From: Haematobia irritans
Lineage: Eukaryota > Arthropoda > Insecta > Diptera > Muscidae
Assembly (NCBI RefSeq): GCF_050003625.1
Contig: NC_134398.1
Span: forward strand, 113,808,145-113,872,144
Length of the DNA stretch: 64,000 nucleotides
Direction of reading: 5' to 3'
The position numbers and the translations under genes are program-made. Numbering within the stretch: the first letter of the stretch is position 1; each line of letters begins with the position of its first letter. Positions 34,648 to 45,438 of the stretch are shown one piece after another. The notes beneath the pieces were generated by a model that saw only the letters and a list, made by a program, of their open reading frames with translations, was not told where the DNA came from and made no database searches.

Positions 34648-35748
34648 TATAATCGAGGATTCAGTTCTCTGCCCTATGAGTTGATAAACAACCACTTAAG
34701 TGGCTGATGATCCGAAAGGACATCAAATCTAAATCCGTATAAGTACGGCCGGAAATAACTTGTAGCCCACACAATTGCCAAAAGTTCCTTTTCAGTAGCC
34801 GGGTAATTTCTTTCGTGGCTGTTCAAAGTCCTACTGACATAGCAAATAGGATGATCATTCTGCTGTAAAACTGCACCGATTACCTCGGAGCTCGCTTCTG
34901 TTGCTAATTGGAAAGGTTTTCCACAATCCGGATACTTAAGAACCGGAGCTTGAGTAAGAATATTCTTGAGCTTCTCAAAAGAATTTATGTAATTTGAATT
35001 GTTAATGTCCAAACGAGCACCCTTTCTAAGATATATTATCATAGGATAAGCAATTCTAGAAAAATCTTTCATAAACTTCCTATAAAATCCTGCCATGCTC
35101 AAAAATGACTTTATACCTTTTACGGTAGAAGGAAGTTTCAATTTCAAGATGGTGTCAATCTTAGATGGATTCGGTTTTACACCCTAAATATAGCGTCTTC
35201 TTTGCAAAAAAATAAATGTGTTCATTTGAATTTTAAGATTTGCCTCTCTTAGTTTCCCAAAAAATGTCTTTATATTAACTACATGTTCCTGAAAACTTGT
35301 CGAAAATATCAGAATATCGTATAAGTAAACGACGCAAATCTTATTTATAAATTTCCGAAGGACATAATTAATTAAACGTTGGAATGTCGCCGGAGCGTTC
35401 TTTAAGCCGAAAGGCATTCTAACAAATTCATAATGCCCATATGGTGTGGAAAAGGCCGTTTTACATCTATCTTCTGGCCTTACTAGTATTTGGTGAAAAC
35501 CTTTCGCTAGATCGATCGTTGAAAAATATTGAGCACGTCCAAGCCTGTCAATATTAGGAATAGGAAATTTCTCATCCACTATGGCCTCATTTAATTTCCG
35601 ATAATCTATCACAATCCGAAATTTCTTTTCCCCGGAGAAATCGGTCTTTTTCGTAACGATCCACAATGGACTATTATATGGTGAATTGCTTTCTGTTATG
35701 CTACCATGTTTAAGCATATCCTCTATCTGGTCACAAATTTCCTGTTCG
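34648..35748 (-). pseudogene. retroelement reverse transcriptase and RNase H, degraded
   Basis: From 35748: [13 protein letters not shown], then [37 protein letters not shown] and [14 protein letters not shown]. The polymerase box reads YLYD where YxDD is required, so a catalytic Asp is lost. A frameshift near 35185 precedes the connection domain (MAGFYRKFMKDFSRIAYP). RNase H shows LATEASSEVIGAVLQQ (Glu for the usual Asp), TEKELLAIVWA and SDHQPLKWLF, then a TAG. The family resemblance is to 17.6/297/gypsy elements of flies. Confidence 0.9.
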
Positions 35749-36292
35749 TACACGGTAGAAAAAGAATGTATTTCATATGTTTGGGTGCAAAAATTATATG
35801 TTTGGAACTCAAATTTTTAATCACAATATTTTTAAGTGCAAGCATGTAATGTTCATAAACTAGCATAATATGTTTGGGACATATATGTTAGAACATATGA
35901 AGTTTGGGACATAAAATGTTTGTAAATATAATATGCTTGGATGCAAACATATATTAATTTAGAAATAGACTATAAACATATATGTGTTTAGAAAGAGAGA
36001 CATAAAGTGTATGCTGGAAGTAAAATAATGAAGTAACCAATTGGCGCCTTAAAAATATATATAGACAAAGAAAATTCCATTAAAGATTGCAAAAATACTA
36101 TGTGTGAATATAAACAAGTATAAATTTACAAATTTGGAGTAAACATATATATAAAAAGATTAAAATGAGTATTCGGAGAGAAAATTCATTCGGAACCAAG
36201 AGAAAAGACAACTAAAAAAAGCACGAGTTTTGTTTATCATTTTCGCATTACGGGCACTTTTTTTTTGTTTCGTCAAAACAAATCGGAACGTA

Positions 36293-36807
36293 CACTGAAA
36301 AAACAGTGAACTCACCAGGAAGAAAACTTTCGGTTAATTTTAGAAAATTTTGAATATTTGTAGAAAATTTTAACTAAACAGTATTACAAACGTTGGCATC
36401 ACGCCGATGTCATAAAAATAAGTAAATATTTTTCGACAAATACAAGAAAATTTATTAGTCATAACTAAGTTTTCTCACTTGTTAACGAAAATTTTGTAGT
36501 TTGAAGAAAAAACTTGGAGTTTAAAATTGCAAGAATGTCTTTAGTGACATATGAAGTTCACGATGGGCGCATTTCTGGTAAAATTTACAAATTTAAAGAA
36601 ATTCTGAACTATTTTGTGGAAGACACGAATTTAGTTAATCTTTGTGCTTCATTTGAGTATATTTTTTTCCTCGGGTTTAGTTAGTTTAACTAACGTACAC
36701 AAAAAAGTATTAGAGTAAAGAAAACTTTCTCCAAACATAATATTTCTATGAACTAAAATAAAGTTAAATTGGCTTTAGTGAAATAGAGAGTTCACTTTTT
36801 TTTAGTG
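36293..36807 (+). mobile_element. MITE-C, full copy in T3
   Basis: Ends are CACTGAAAAAACAGTGAAC and GAGTTCACTTTTTTTTAGTG, with TA at 36291-36292 and 36808-36809. 515 bp. Copies at 43590-43937 (internally deleted) and 52803-53318 (inverted). Confidence 0.88.
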
Positions 36808-36883
36808 TAGGACGAGTAAGTCAAAATATTCAAACAAAGGTAATTAAAGGGATCTTCATAAAAACTAACGAAATGGTAGTATA

Positions 36884-37491
36884 CACTGAAAAATAGCATG
36901 CCCGGTTCCAAAGATTGTGTCTCTATTTTAAAAATTTTGGTATTGATTCCGAGCCAACGAAGCCGAGAATTCAAGTAAGGATACTTTTAAGACACAATTC
37001 TCTTTTAAATGTGGGTTTTGTGTATTTGACTCAATGAAGGAAATTTTATTTTTTCGCTTTTTCAGCTTTTTTCATATGCTATCAAAGTCCGTTAAAAACA
37101 AGACAGTAGAAATTGTGCTATGTTTCAAGTAAAAACATCTTTAAAATAAAGTGTTTAAAAACATGTCCCATTTTTTAACGATTTTTGCTTTGTAGTCAAG
37201 ATGCAAAAATGCAACAAATTTAAAGACAATTTCATTAGTTTTAAAGATTTTTTCTGAATTATTAAAGTCAAGTTGACCTTAGTTAAAATTTTTTTCTTTC
37301 ATGTTATGATACCCACTTTCAAGTCAAATCACTTAATTATAAGGACAACACGACTTCATTGAAAAGTTTATCGACTTTTGAACATGGAAAAAACTTAATA
37401 TTAGATAAACGCGTCGTCTAAGCTAAGCAAAATTTGTATTCTTATTTTAAGGACATGAAATCTTTGGCCACACGACAATATTTTTTTCAGT
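36884..37491 (+). mobile_element. MITE-B in T3
   Basis: Starts CACTGAAAAATAGCATGCC. The right end ...TTTTTTTCAGT has lost its final G. The empty site is seen in T1 near 12874 (CACTATACTCTTTTTAGAG) and in T4 near 41205. Confidence 0.85.
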
Positions 37492-37886
37492 ATACTCTTT
37501 TTAGAGTTGTTACAGTAAAATGAAAACATTGGGAAACAGTGAAAAATTAAACAGTAAGATCTATAAAAAAAAAGTTTAGTTCCTCTTTATTAATAAGTAG
37601 TCCAAGAGGAGTTGAGGGATACTTTCGAAAATAAAGGCGGACATTGAGTTTGAGTTTTGCCACTAAAATTATTTCTCATTTTAACGGCAAAACTCGCATC
37701 GGTAAAACCAGAATAACATTATAACTTGTTTAGGCAAATTGTATTATAACTTGGTGGGGAATGATCCAAAGCAACAATTGAATAAGTTTATTTTCTTAAG
37801 AATAAATTATTAAAGAAAGCAAACAATTGTTCACACCTAAATAAATGTATGTGTTGGTTGCAAAATTATTGTTTCGAATTTAAATA

Positions 37887-38819
37887 AAGGGTGATTTGTT
37901 AAGAGCTTGATAACTTTTTTTAAAAAAAAAACGCATAAAATTTGCAAAATCTCATCGGTTCTTTATTTGAAACGTTAGATTGGTCCATGACATTTACTTT
38001 TTGAAGATAATTTCATTTAAATGTTGACCGCGGCTGCGTCTTAGGTGGTCCATTCGGAAAGTCCAATTTTGGGCAACTTTTTCGAGCATTTCGGCCGGAA
38101 TAGCCCGAATTTCTTCGGAAATGTTGTCTTCCAAAGCTGGAATAGTTGCTGGCTTATTTCTGTAGACTTTAGACTTGACGTAGCCCCACAAAAAATAGTC
38201 TAAAGGCGTCAAATCGCATGATCTTGGTGGCCAACTTACCGGTCCATTTCTTGAGATGAATTGTTCTCCGAAGTTTTCCCTCAAAATGGCCATAGAATCG
38301 CGAGCTGTGTGGCATGTAGCGCCATCTTGTTGAAACCACATGTCAACCAAGTTCAGTTCTTCCATTTTTGGCAACAAAAAGTTTGTTAGCATCGAACGAT
38401 AGCGATCGCCATTCACCGTAACGTTGCGTCCAACAGCATCTTTGAAAAAATACGGTCCAATGATTCCACCAGCGTACAAACCACACCAAACAGTGCATTT
38501 TTCGGGATGCATGGGCAGTTCTTGCACGGCTTCTGGTTGCTCTTCACTCCAAATGCGGCAATTTTGCTTATTTACGTAGCCATTCAACCAGAAATGAGCC
38601 TCATCGCTGAACAAAATTTGTCGATAAACACATTTCGAACCGAACACTGATTTTGGTAATAAAATTCAATGATTTGCAAGCGTTGCTCGTTAGTAAGTCT
38701 ATTCATGATGAAATGTCAAAGCATACTGAGCATCTTTCTCTTTGACACCATGTCTGAAATCCCACGTGATCTGTCAAATACTAATGCATGAAAATCCTAA
38801 CCTCAAAAGAATCACCCTT
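37887..38819 (-). mobile_element. DD41D mariner, deleted copy B
   Basis: 933 bp, TA at 37885-37886 and 38820-38821. The empty site is in T5 at about 45008 (TTTAAATATAATGTGC), confirming TA duplication. The internal deletion breakpoint is identical to copy D (54089-55021). Confidence 0.93.
37994..38706 (-). pseudogene. mariner transposase, internally deleted (copy B)
   Basis: ATG at 38706-38704 gives the normal N-terminus for about 27 codons. The deletion then joins it out of frame to the catalytic region (YRQILFSDEAHF onward), which stays open to the stop at 37994. All three catalytic acids are present in that region, but no full protein can be made. Confidence 0.9.
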
Positions 38820-39202
38820 TATAATGTGCTTTTGAATGGTTATCGTTAACTTTAGGATTCGATGGAAAAATATTTATATATTACTCGACTTCACATTCTT
38901 CCTTTGTAAAAGTTTATTGAATTTCTTCGAAAATTTCAAACTTGTGTACAAAACACTTTTTTGTAACAAATTTTTTATTTTTGCAATAAAAAATAATATA
39001 TGATTTGAAATCAGTCCATTTCGTTTATATCAAGCACTGTTCTTTTCTGAATTTAAGTCTTTTATAAGACACACTTTACAGTTTCGTAGTAAAAAGTTAA
39101 TATAGTAGTATGTAATGTTGAACACCTTTTCGGGATATTCCGAACGTATTTGGAATATACGTAAAAAACCTATGTATTTATAAAACAAAAATAAAAAAAA
39201 TG

Positions 39203-39475
39203 GTGTCGGTCGAAGCAGGGATCGAACCCAGGACCCTTGGCATGCAAGGCGGACGTACCAATCACTGCTCCACGTCGCCAACAAATGTATGTTTAACAAT
39301 GTTATGTTGTTAAACAATGTTATGTTTGCATCGGCTCGTGGGCGCCGCAAGCTATGCTATATAAATATGACTTATAACGATAATTATCTCTTGATGACCA
39401 TAACAGCTACGTAGCCCAGTGGTTAGTGTTCTGGCTTACAAACTGTGTGGTCCGCTGTTCGAATCCCCGTCATGC
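39203..39475. repeat. divergent tRNA-like pair in T3
   Basis: Minus module 39278-39203: B box GGGTTCGATCC and A-box-like TGGAGCAGTG. Plus module 39406-39475: A box TAGCCCAGTGG (39412-39422) and B box TGTTCGAATCC (39456-39466), 33 nt apart. The spacer includes GCTATATAAATATG. Confidence 0.7.
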
Positions 39476-39941
39476 AAAAGGTAAAATTTAAAAAAATTAT
39501 AAAATTTAATAATTTCTTCTACAATGTGTGTATTACAGAAAAAGGTGCTAAGAACTAAAAAAACTCATGGAAGTGAGAAAAATGTGAGGGAATATACAAT
39601 TAGGCAGAAAAAAATTTGAGCACAATCTTCTTTGGGAGAAAATTCTTCTAAGCATATAATATTTTTGGGTTCAAAATGTTTCCAAACATATTATATGTTC
39701 ACATAATAACATATAGTTTTTTGGAAGACAACATTATTGAATTTGGATGGAAATATACATAATGTTTGGAACTTAGACTACCCAAACATATTATATTGTT
39801 TAGACCAATATGCTTTCAAACATATTATATATTGGAAGAAATCAAATATATAAATGTTTGGGCAATACCCAAAAATTTATATGCTTGAAGAAAAATGTGT
39901 TTGGGAGTATATGTTACAGAAGCGATTTTTTTAGGGTGTAA

Positions 39942-40054
39942 ATATGTGGGTAATATATCAGTCTGTCACTGACAGTCTTTATGTCGTGTTGTACAATATC
40001 CGTGTTTCCTAAGGTCTGTCCCTCAATATATATTAAGTCTTTAAACGAATTCAG
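39942..40054 (-). pseudogene. short retroelement fragment between T3 and T4
   Basis: About 113 bp left of the host element. On the minus strand it encodes the segment just upstream of the polymerase fingers (FKDLIYIEGQTL, then DIKTVSDRLIYYPH). Its reading frame continues into the retroelement on both sides once T3 and T4 are ignored. Confidence 0.85.
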
Positions 40055-40056
40055 TA

Positions 40057-41848
40057 CACCCTCAAAAAAAATCGCTTCTTTAACATATGTTCCAAACATA
40101 TTTTGCAGGAAGCACATATATTATTGCATACTGCCGAAACATTAATATGTTTGTTTTATGTGAACATATTATATGTTTGGAAGCATTTTGAGCCAAAAAT
40201 ATTATATGCTTGGAAGAATTTTTCCCAAACACGATTGTGCTCATTCCCTAACATACTCGTAATTTTCACTTCCACGAAATTTTTTAGTTATTGGCACTTT
40301 TCTCTGTAATACAAATAATGTTGAAGAAATTATTCACTTTTATAAATTTTTTAAATTTTACCTTTCGCCTGCACGGTGAATCGAACCGAGGACCATACAG
40401 TTTGTAAGCCAACACACTATCCACTGGGCTACGTAGCTGTTGTAGTCACCAGTAGATAATTATCGTTTTAAGTTACATTTATATAGCATAGTTTGCAGCG
40501 CCCACGAGCCCATGCAAACATAACATTATTTAACAGAAACATACATTTGTTTGCCACGTGGAGCAGTGGTTAGCATGTCTGCCTTGCATGCAAAGGGTCG
40601 TGGGTTCAATCCCTGCTCCGACCGAACATTGTTTTTTTTTTTTTTTTTAATTTACACATTTATATTTATACTATATTAATTTTTTTAAATGAAACATCGA
40701 AATGTGCGTTATTAAAGATTTATAGTCAGTAACAGTGCTTGATATAAACGAAATTGAATGATTTTTGGATAAAATATTATTTTTTATTGCAAAAATAACA
40801 ATCTTGTAATCAAAAAGTGTTTTTGTACAAAACTTTAAAATTTGGAAGGAATTCAAAAACTAACAAAAGAAGAACGTGGAGTCGAGTATAAACATACATA
40901 CATAATTTTATAATATAAACATAAATTTATTTAGGAGTGAACAGTTTTTTACTAGCATTTAACACCATCGCTCTAAAATTCCTTTTATTTTTCTTTAATA
41001 ATTCATTTTAAAGAAAATAAACTTTTTAAATTGTTTTAGCTGTAAAAGTCGAACTTAATGCCCGCTTTTATATTTGATGGTGTCCGTCAACTCCTCGTGG
41101 ACTACTTTTTAATAAAGAGAATCTAAACTTTGTTTTTTTACATTTTACTGTGTAATTTTTCACTATTTCCTCCTTATTTCATTTTACCGTCCCAACTCTA
41201 AAAAGAGTATAGTGCCCTTTCGTTATTTTTATGAAGACCCCTGATTTCTTTTAACGAACCAAGAAAAAAATAATGCCAAAATGATAAACAAAACACATAT
41301 CCACACATACATAAAATGCTGCTCTCAAGGCGAAAACATAAGCTGTTTTTTTTTTCAAATGTCTATTCTCTTGGTTCAGAATGTATATTCTCTTTATTCA
41401 AATTAAATAATATTTAGACTTAAACATATCAAATTTTTGGCCTTATCATAAAACAGTTTTCCGAAACAACGTACAAGCGGTTTCACAGAAATTGTTCTCT
41501 TTTGACTCTTTTGCTGTGTTATATTGATATCTTTCGTCAACTCTCCCGGTTTCCATCTCTATTTCAATCTATACTCTCTCTGTCGCTTTGAATAAAATAT
41601 CACAACATATGTATGTTTAGTTGAAATTTGTAAATTTATATATGTTTGTATTCACACATATGATTTTTATGAAACATTCATGCCCCAAACATAATATATT
41701 CTAACATATTAACATAGATGTCCCAAACATTTAGTGTTAGTTTAGGAAAATTACATGTTCGCACTTAAATATATTGTGGTTTAAAATCGTGCCCGAAACA
41801 CATTTTGTTTATATCGGAACATATGAAAAACATATTTTTCTAACAGTG
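40057..41848 (-). mobile_element. family T element T4
   Basis: In plus-strand order: CACCCTCAAAAAAAATCGC ... TTTTTCTAACAGTG, with TA at 40055-40056 and 41849-41850. 1.79 kb. The uninterrupted counterpart of T1, in opposite orientation. Contains the tRNA-like pair (40366-40627). No coding potential. Confidence 0.9.
40366..40627. repeat. divergent tRNA-like pair in T4
   Basis: Minus module 40439-40366 (A-box-like TAGCCCAGTGG, TTACAA loop) and plus module 40551-40627 (GTGGAGCAGTGG, TTGCATG loop, GGGTTCAATCC). The order is reversed relative to T1 because the whole element is inverted. Confidence 0.65.
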
Positions 41849-41850
41849 TA

Positions 41851-42132
41851 GGTGTTCTAATGCCGTGGATTCCTCATCATTCAATTTGGAAAATAAGTGT
41901 CTCATAATCTTTTCATCTATATTCAAATGTTCGAGCTGATAGATTTCATCTCCGGTGAAAGGACAAAATTGTATAAATGGTATAATTCTTCCATTAATTG
42001 TCAAAGTTCCATTTTCCATATTAATAACAGCACCTAAAGGTCGCAAAATATTCTGCCCTAGAATAGAGTCAAAATTCCGTCCTCCAAAATTTGTCAACTT
42101 CCAGGACATTGTTGCATCCTCCCCAAACTCTA
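41851..42132 (-). pseudogene. retroelement protease C-terminal fragment
   Basis: Minus strand: MSWKLTNFGGRNFDSILGQN, then LGAVINMENGTLTINGRIIPF, typical of the retropepsin C-terminal half (SILGQN corresponds to the conserved I-hydrophobic-G motif) and the linker to RT. Confidence 0.75.
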
Positions 42133-42134
42133 TA

Positions 42135-42611
42135 CACTAATAGAAAAAAATACGTTCCATAGTCGTGAACGGACGGTGACAAAATGAAACGGAAACGTTC
42201 ACAGAAAATCAAAACGAAATGTTCACAATTTCGTCCACGGGCGTTCACGATGTCATGAACGGTATTCGTTTTTCTTTGGCCATGAAAAGTCTTAAAATAA
42301 TCGTCAGACGTTATTATGGCAACTCCCTCGGTGGTGCAATGTGCTAAGGCGAATGTTAACGCGTATGGTGTAGAAAACACAGGTTCGAGTCACGCTAGCG
42401 GAAATCTTTTTTTAATTTTGTTTATAAAGTCGTAACCATAACGTTTTCAGATCATGAACCCTGGTTGTTGTTTTGACAACACATGGTGTCATTTTATCGT
42501 TGTCAGATTGATACCGCCTGTTCACAGTTTGACACCACATGTTGTTTGATTCACTTTCATGAACGAATCGTTTTGAAATGTGCACGCCGTTCATGATTTT
42601 TTCTATGAGTG
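42135..42611. mobile_element. tRNA-bearing TA element in protease
   Basis: Ends are CACTAATAGAAAAAAATACG and ATTTTTTCTATGAGTG, with TA at 42133-42134 and 42612-42613. 477 bp. Contains a plus-strand A-box-like GTGGTGCAATGTGC (about 42330) and B box GGTTCGAGTC (42381-42390), and inverted runs of GTTCACGA/TCGTGAAC words. Distinct from families T and U. Confidence 0.85.
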
Positions 42612-42613
42612 TA

Positions 42614-42995
42614 GGTAACTCTGTTATAATCTCATGTGTAATTTTAGCCCTTCCATTTAAAGAGGAAGAATATATTTGGTCCCTGAGGGGTATTCTTTCG
42701 TATGTTTGTAGCTTAGTTTCGTTTAACATTTGCCAATGGTGCGGTGAACTATTGGAAGTGTCTTTTGGAGGCTATTGTATGAAAATGTTTATTTTCTTCT
42801 ACCCCCTCTGGACAATGAACCATTGCATCAATATGGTCAATTTTCATCGCAGTACTGCTATTTGGTCTAAAGTTAATATGATTATTTCGAAATTGTTCAG
42901 AATTTGTAGGGCCCTAAAATTGACCAAATGAGACCCCTGTCTGACCGAGTTCATTGGCATTAAAAATACGATTTTGTCCCGTGCCTGGATTTGTA
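42614..42995 (-). pseudogene. retroelement gag C-terminus and protease start
   Basis: Minus strand: an Asn/Gly-rich gag tail interrupted by a TAG at 42916-42914, then KIDHIDAMVHCPEGVEE and a stop at 42751-42749. The protease/pol frame overlaps this region in another frame (LNETKLQTYERIPLRDQIY), consistent with a frameshift-expressed pol. Confidence 0.7.
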
Positions 42996-43589
42996 TACAC
43001 GGACGAAAAATACTGTTTTTCATATGTTTGGGTGTAAAAATTATATGTTTGGAACTCAAATTTTTAAACACAATATGTTTAAGTGCAAGCATATAATGTT
43101 CATAAACTAGCATAATATGTTTGGGACATATATGTTAATATGTTAGAACATATTATGTTTGGGACATAAAATGTTTGTAAATATGATACGCTTGGATGCA
43201 AACATATATTAATTTAGAAATAGACTATAAACATATATATATGTTTAAAAAGAGAGACATAAAGTGTATGCTGGAAGTAAAATAATGAAAGTAACCAATT
43301 GGCGCCTTAAAAATATGTATACACAAAGAAAATTCCATTAAAGATTGGAAAAATACTATGTGTGAATAAAAACAAATATAAATTTACAAATTTGGAGTAA
43401 ACATATATATGTTGTGATATAAGACCGCCAAACAGTGTATATGCTTAAGTAAAAAGATTAAAATGAGTATTCGGAGAGAAAATTCATTCGGAACCAAGAG
43501 AAGACATTTAAAAAAATGCATGAGTTTTGTTTATCATTTTCGCATTACGGGCACTTTTTTTTTGTTTCGTCAAAACAAATCGGAACGTA

Positions 43590-43937
43590 CACTGAAAAAA
43601 CGGTGAACCCACCAGGAAGAAAACTTTCGGTTAATTTTAGGAAATTTTGAATATTTGTAAAAAATTTTAACTAAACAGTATTACAAACGTTGCCATCACG
43701 CCGATGTCATAAAAATAAGTAAATATTTTTCGACACATACAAGAAAATTTATTAGACATAACTAAGTTTTTTCACTTGTTAAAGAAAATTTTGTAGTTTG
43801 GGTTTAGTTAATTTAACTAACGTACACAAAAAAGTATTAGAGTAAAGAAAACTTTGTCCAAACATAATATTTCTATGCACTAAAATAAAGTTAAATTGGC
43901 TTTAGTGAAATAGAGAGTTCACTTTTTTTTTTGAGTG
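43590..43937 (+). mobile_element. MITE-C, internally deleted, in T5
   Basis: CACTGAAAAAACGGTGAACC ... TTTTTTTTGAGTG with TA flanks. About 167 bp shorter than the T3 copy, with the junction at about 43800 (TTTGTAGTTTG|GGTTTAG). Confidence 0.85.
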
Positions 43938-44013
43938 TAGGACGAGTAAGTCAAAATATTCAAACAAAGGTAATTAAAGGGATCTTCATAAAAACGAACG
44001 AAAGGGCACTATA

Positions 44014-44615
44014 GACTGAAAAATAGCATGCCAAAGATTGTGTTTCTATTTTAAAAATTTTGGTATTGATTCCGAGCCAATGAAGCCGAGAATTCAAGTA
44101 AGGATACTTTTAAGACACAATTCTCTTTTAAATGTGGGTTTTGTGTATTTGACTCTATGAAGCAAATTTTATTTTTTCGCTTTTTCAGTTTTTTTCATAT
44201 GCTATAAAAAGTTCGTTAAAAACAAGACAGTAGAAATTGTGCTATGTTTCAAGTAAAAACGTCTTTAAAATAAAGTGTTGAAAAACATGTCCCATTTTTT
44301 AACGATTTTTGCTTTGTAGTCAAGATGCAAAAATGCAACAAATTTAAAGACAATTTCATTAGTTTTAAAGATTTTTTCTGAATTATTAAAGTCAAGTTGA
44401 CCTTAGTTCAAAATTTTTTCTTTCATGTTTGATACCCATTTCCAAGTCAAATCACTTAATTATAAGGACAACACGACTTCATTGAAAAGTTTATCGACTT
44501 TTGAACATGGAAAAAACTTAATATTAGAGAAATGCGTCGTCTAAGCTAAGCAAAATTTGTATTCTTATTTTAAGGACATGAAATCTTTGGCTACACGACA
44601 ATATTTTTTTCAGTG
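44014..44615 (+). mobile_element. MITE-B in T5
   Basis: GACTGAAAAATAGCATGCC ... ATATTTTTTTCAGTG, TA flanks. Lacks a short GGTTC segment near the left end. Confidence 0.85.
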
Positions 44616-45438
44616 TACTCTTTTTAGAGTTGTTACAGTAAAAAGAAAACATTGGGAAACAGTGAAAAATTAAACAGTAAGATCTATAAAAACAAAGTTT
44701 AGTTCCTCTTTATTAATAAGTAGTCCAAGAGGAGTTGACGGATACTTTCGAAAATAAAAGCGGACATTGAGTTTGAGTTTTGCCACTAAAATTATTTCTC
44801 ATTTTAACGGCAAAACTCGCATCGGTAAAACCAGAATAACATTATAACTTTTTTAGGCAAATTGTATTATAACTTGGTGGGGAATGATCCAAAGCAACAA
44901 TTGAATAAGTTTATTTTCTTTAGAATAAATTATTAAAGAAAGCAAACAATTGTTCACACCTAAATAAATTTATGTGTTGGTTGTAAAATTATTGTTTCGA
45001 ATTTAAATATAATGTGCTTTTGAATGGCTATCGTTAACTTTAGGATTCGATGGAAAAATATTTATAAAAAATAATATATGATTTGAAATCAGTCCATTTT
45101 GTTTATTCTGTTCTTTTCTGAATTTAAGTCTTTTATAAGACACACTTTACAGTTTCGTAGTAAAAAGTTAATATAGTAGTATGTAATGTTGAACACCTTT
45201 TCGGGATATTCCGAACGTATTTGGAAGATACGTAAAAAAATATATTAAAAAAAATATATTAAAAATATAAAAAAATGGTGTCGGTCGAAGCAGGGATCGA
45301 ACCCAGGACCCTTGGCATGCAAGGCGGACGTACCAACCACTGCTCCACGTCGCCAACAAATGTATGTTTAACAATATTATGTTGTTAAACAATGTTATGT
45401 TTGCATCGGCTCGTGGGCGCCGCAAGCTATGCTATATA

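Larger units (their letters stand above)
35751..39939 (+). mobile_element. family T composite element T3
   Basis: Left end CACGGTAGAAAAAGAATG, right end GCGATTTTTTTAGGGTG, with TA at 35749-35750 and 39940-39941. 4.19 kb, made of a T core plus nested MITE-C (36293-36807), MITE-B (36884-37491) and mariner B (37887-38819), and the tRNA-like pair (39203-39475). Subterminal ATATGTTTGG repeats at both ends. Inserted at a TA codon position of the reverse transcriptase region. Confidence 0.88.

Noticed and set aside
39406..39475. Functional tRNA-Val (TAC loop) gene
   Set aside because: A and B boxes are present but the acceptor and T stems have mismatches and the module is repeated inside mobile elements. 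Called tRNA-like only.
40103..40309. Recurring 60-68 codon ORF (MQEAHILL...) seen also near 13746 and 48547
   Set aside because: The same translation recurs only because the T element ends are repeats. The frame lies in the ATATGTTTGG word array and is not conserved as protein in all copies.
42069..42380. 103-codon ORF overlapping the protease fragment
   Set aside because: It runs from the inserted 477-bp element into the retroelement and is a chance fusion frame.
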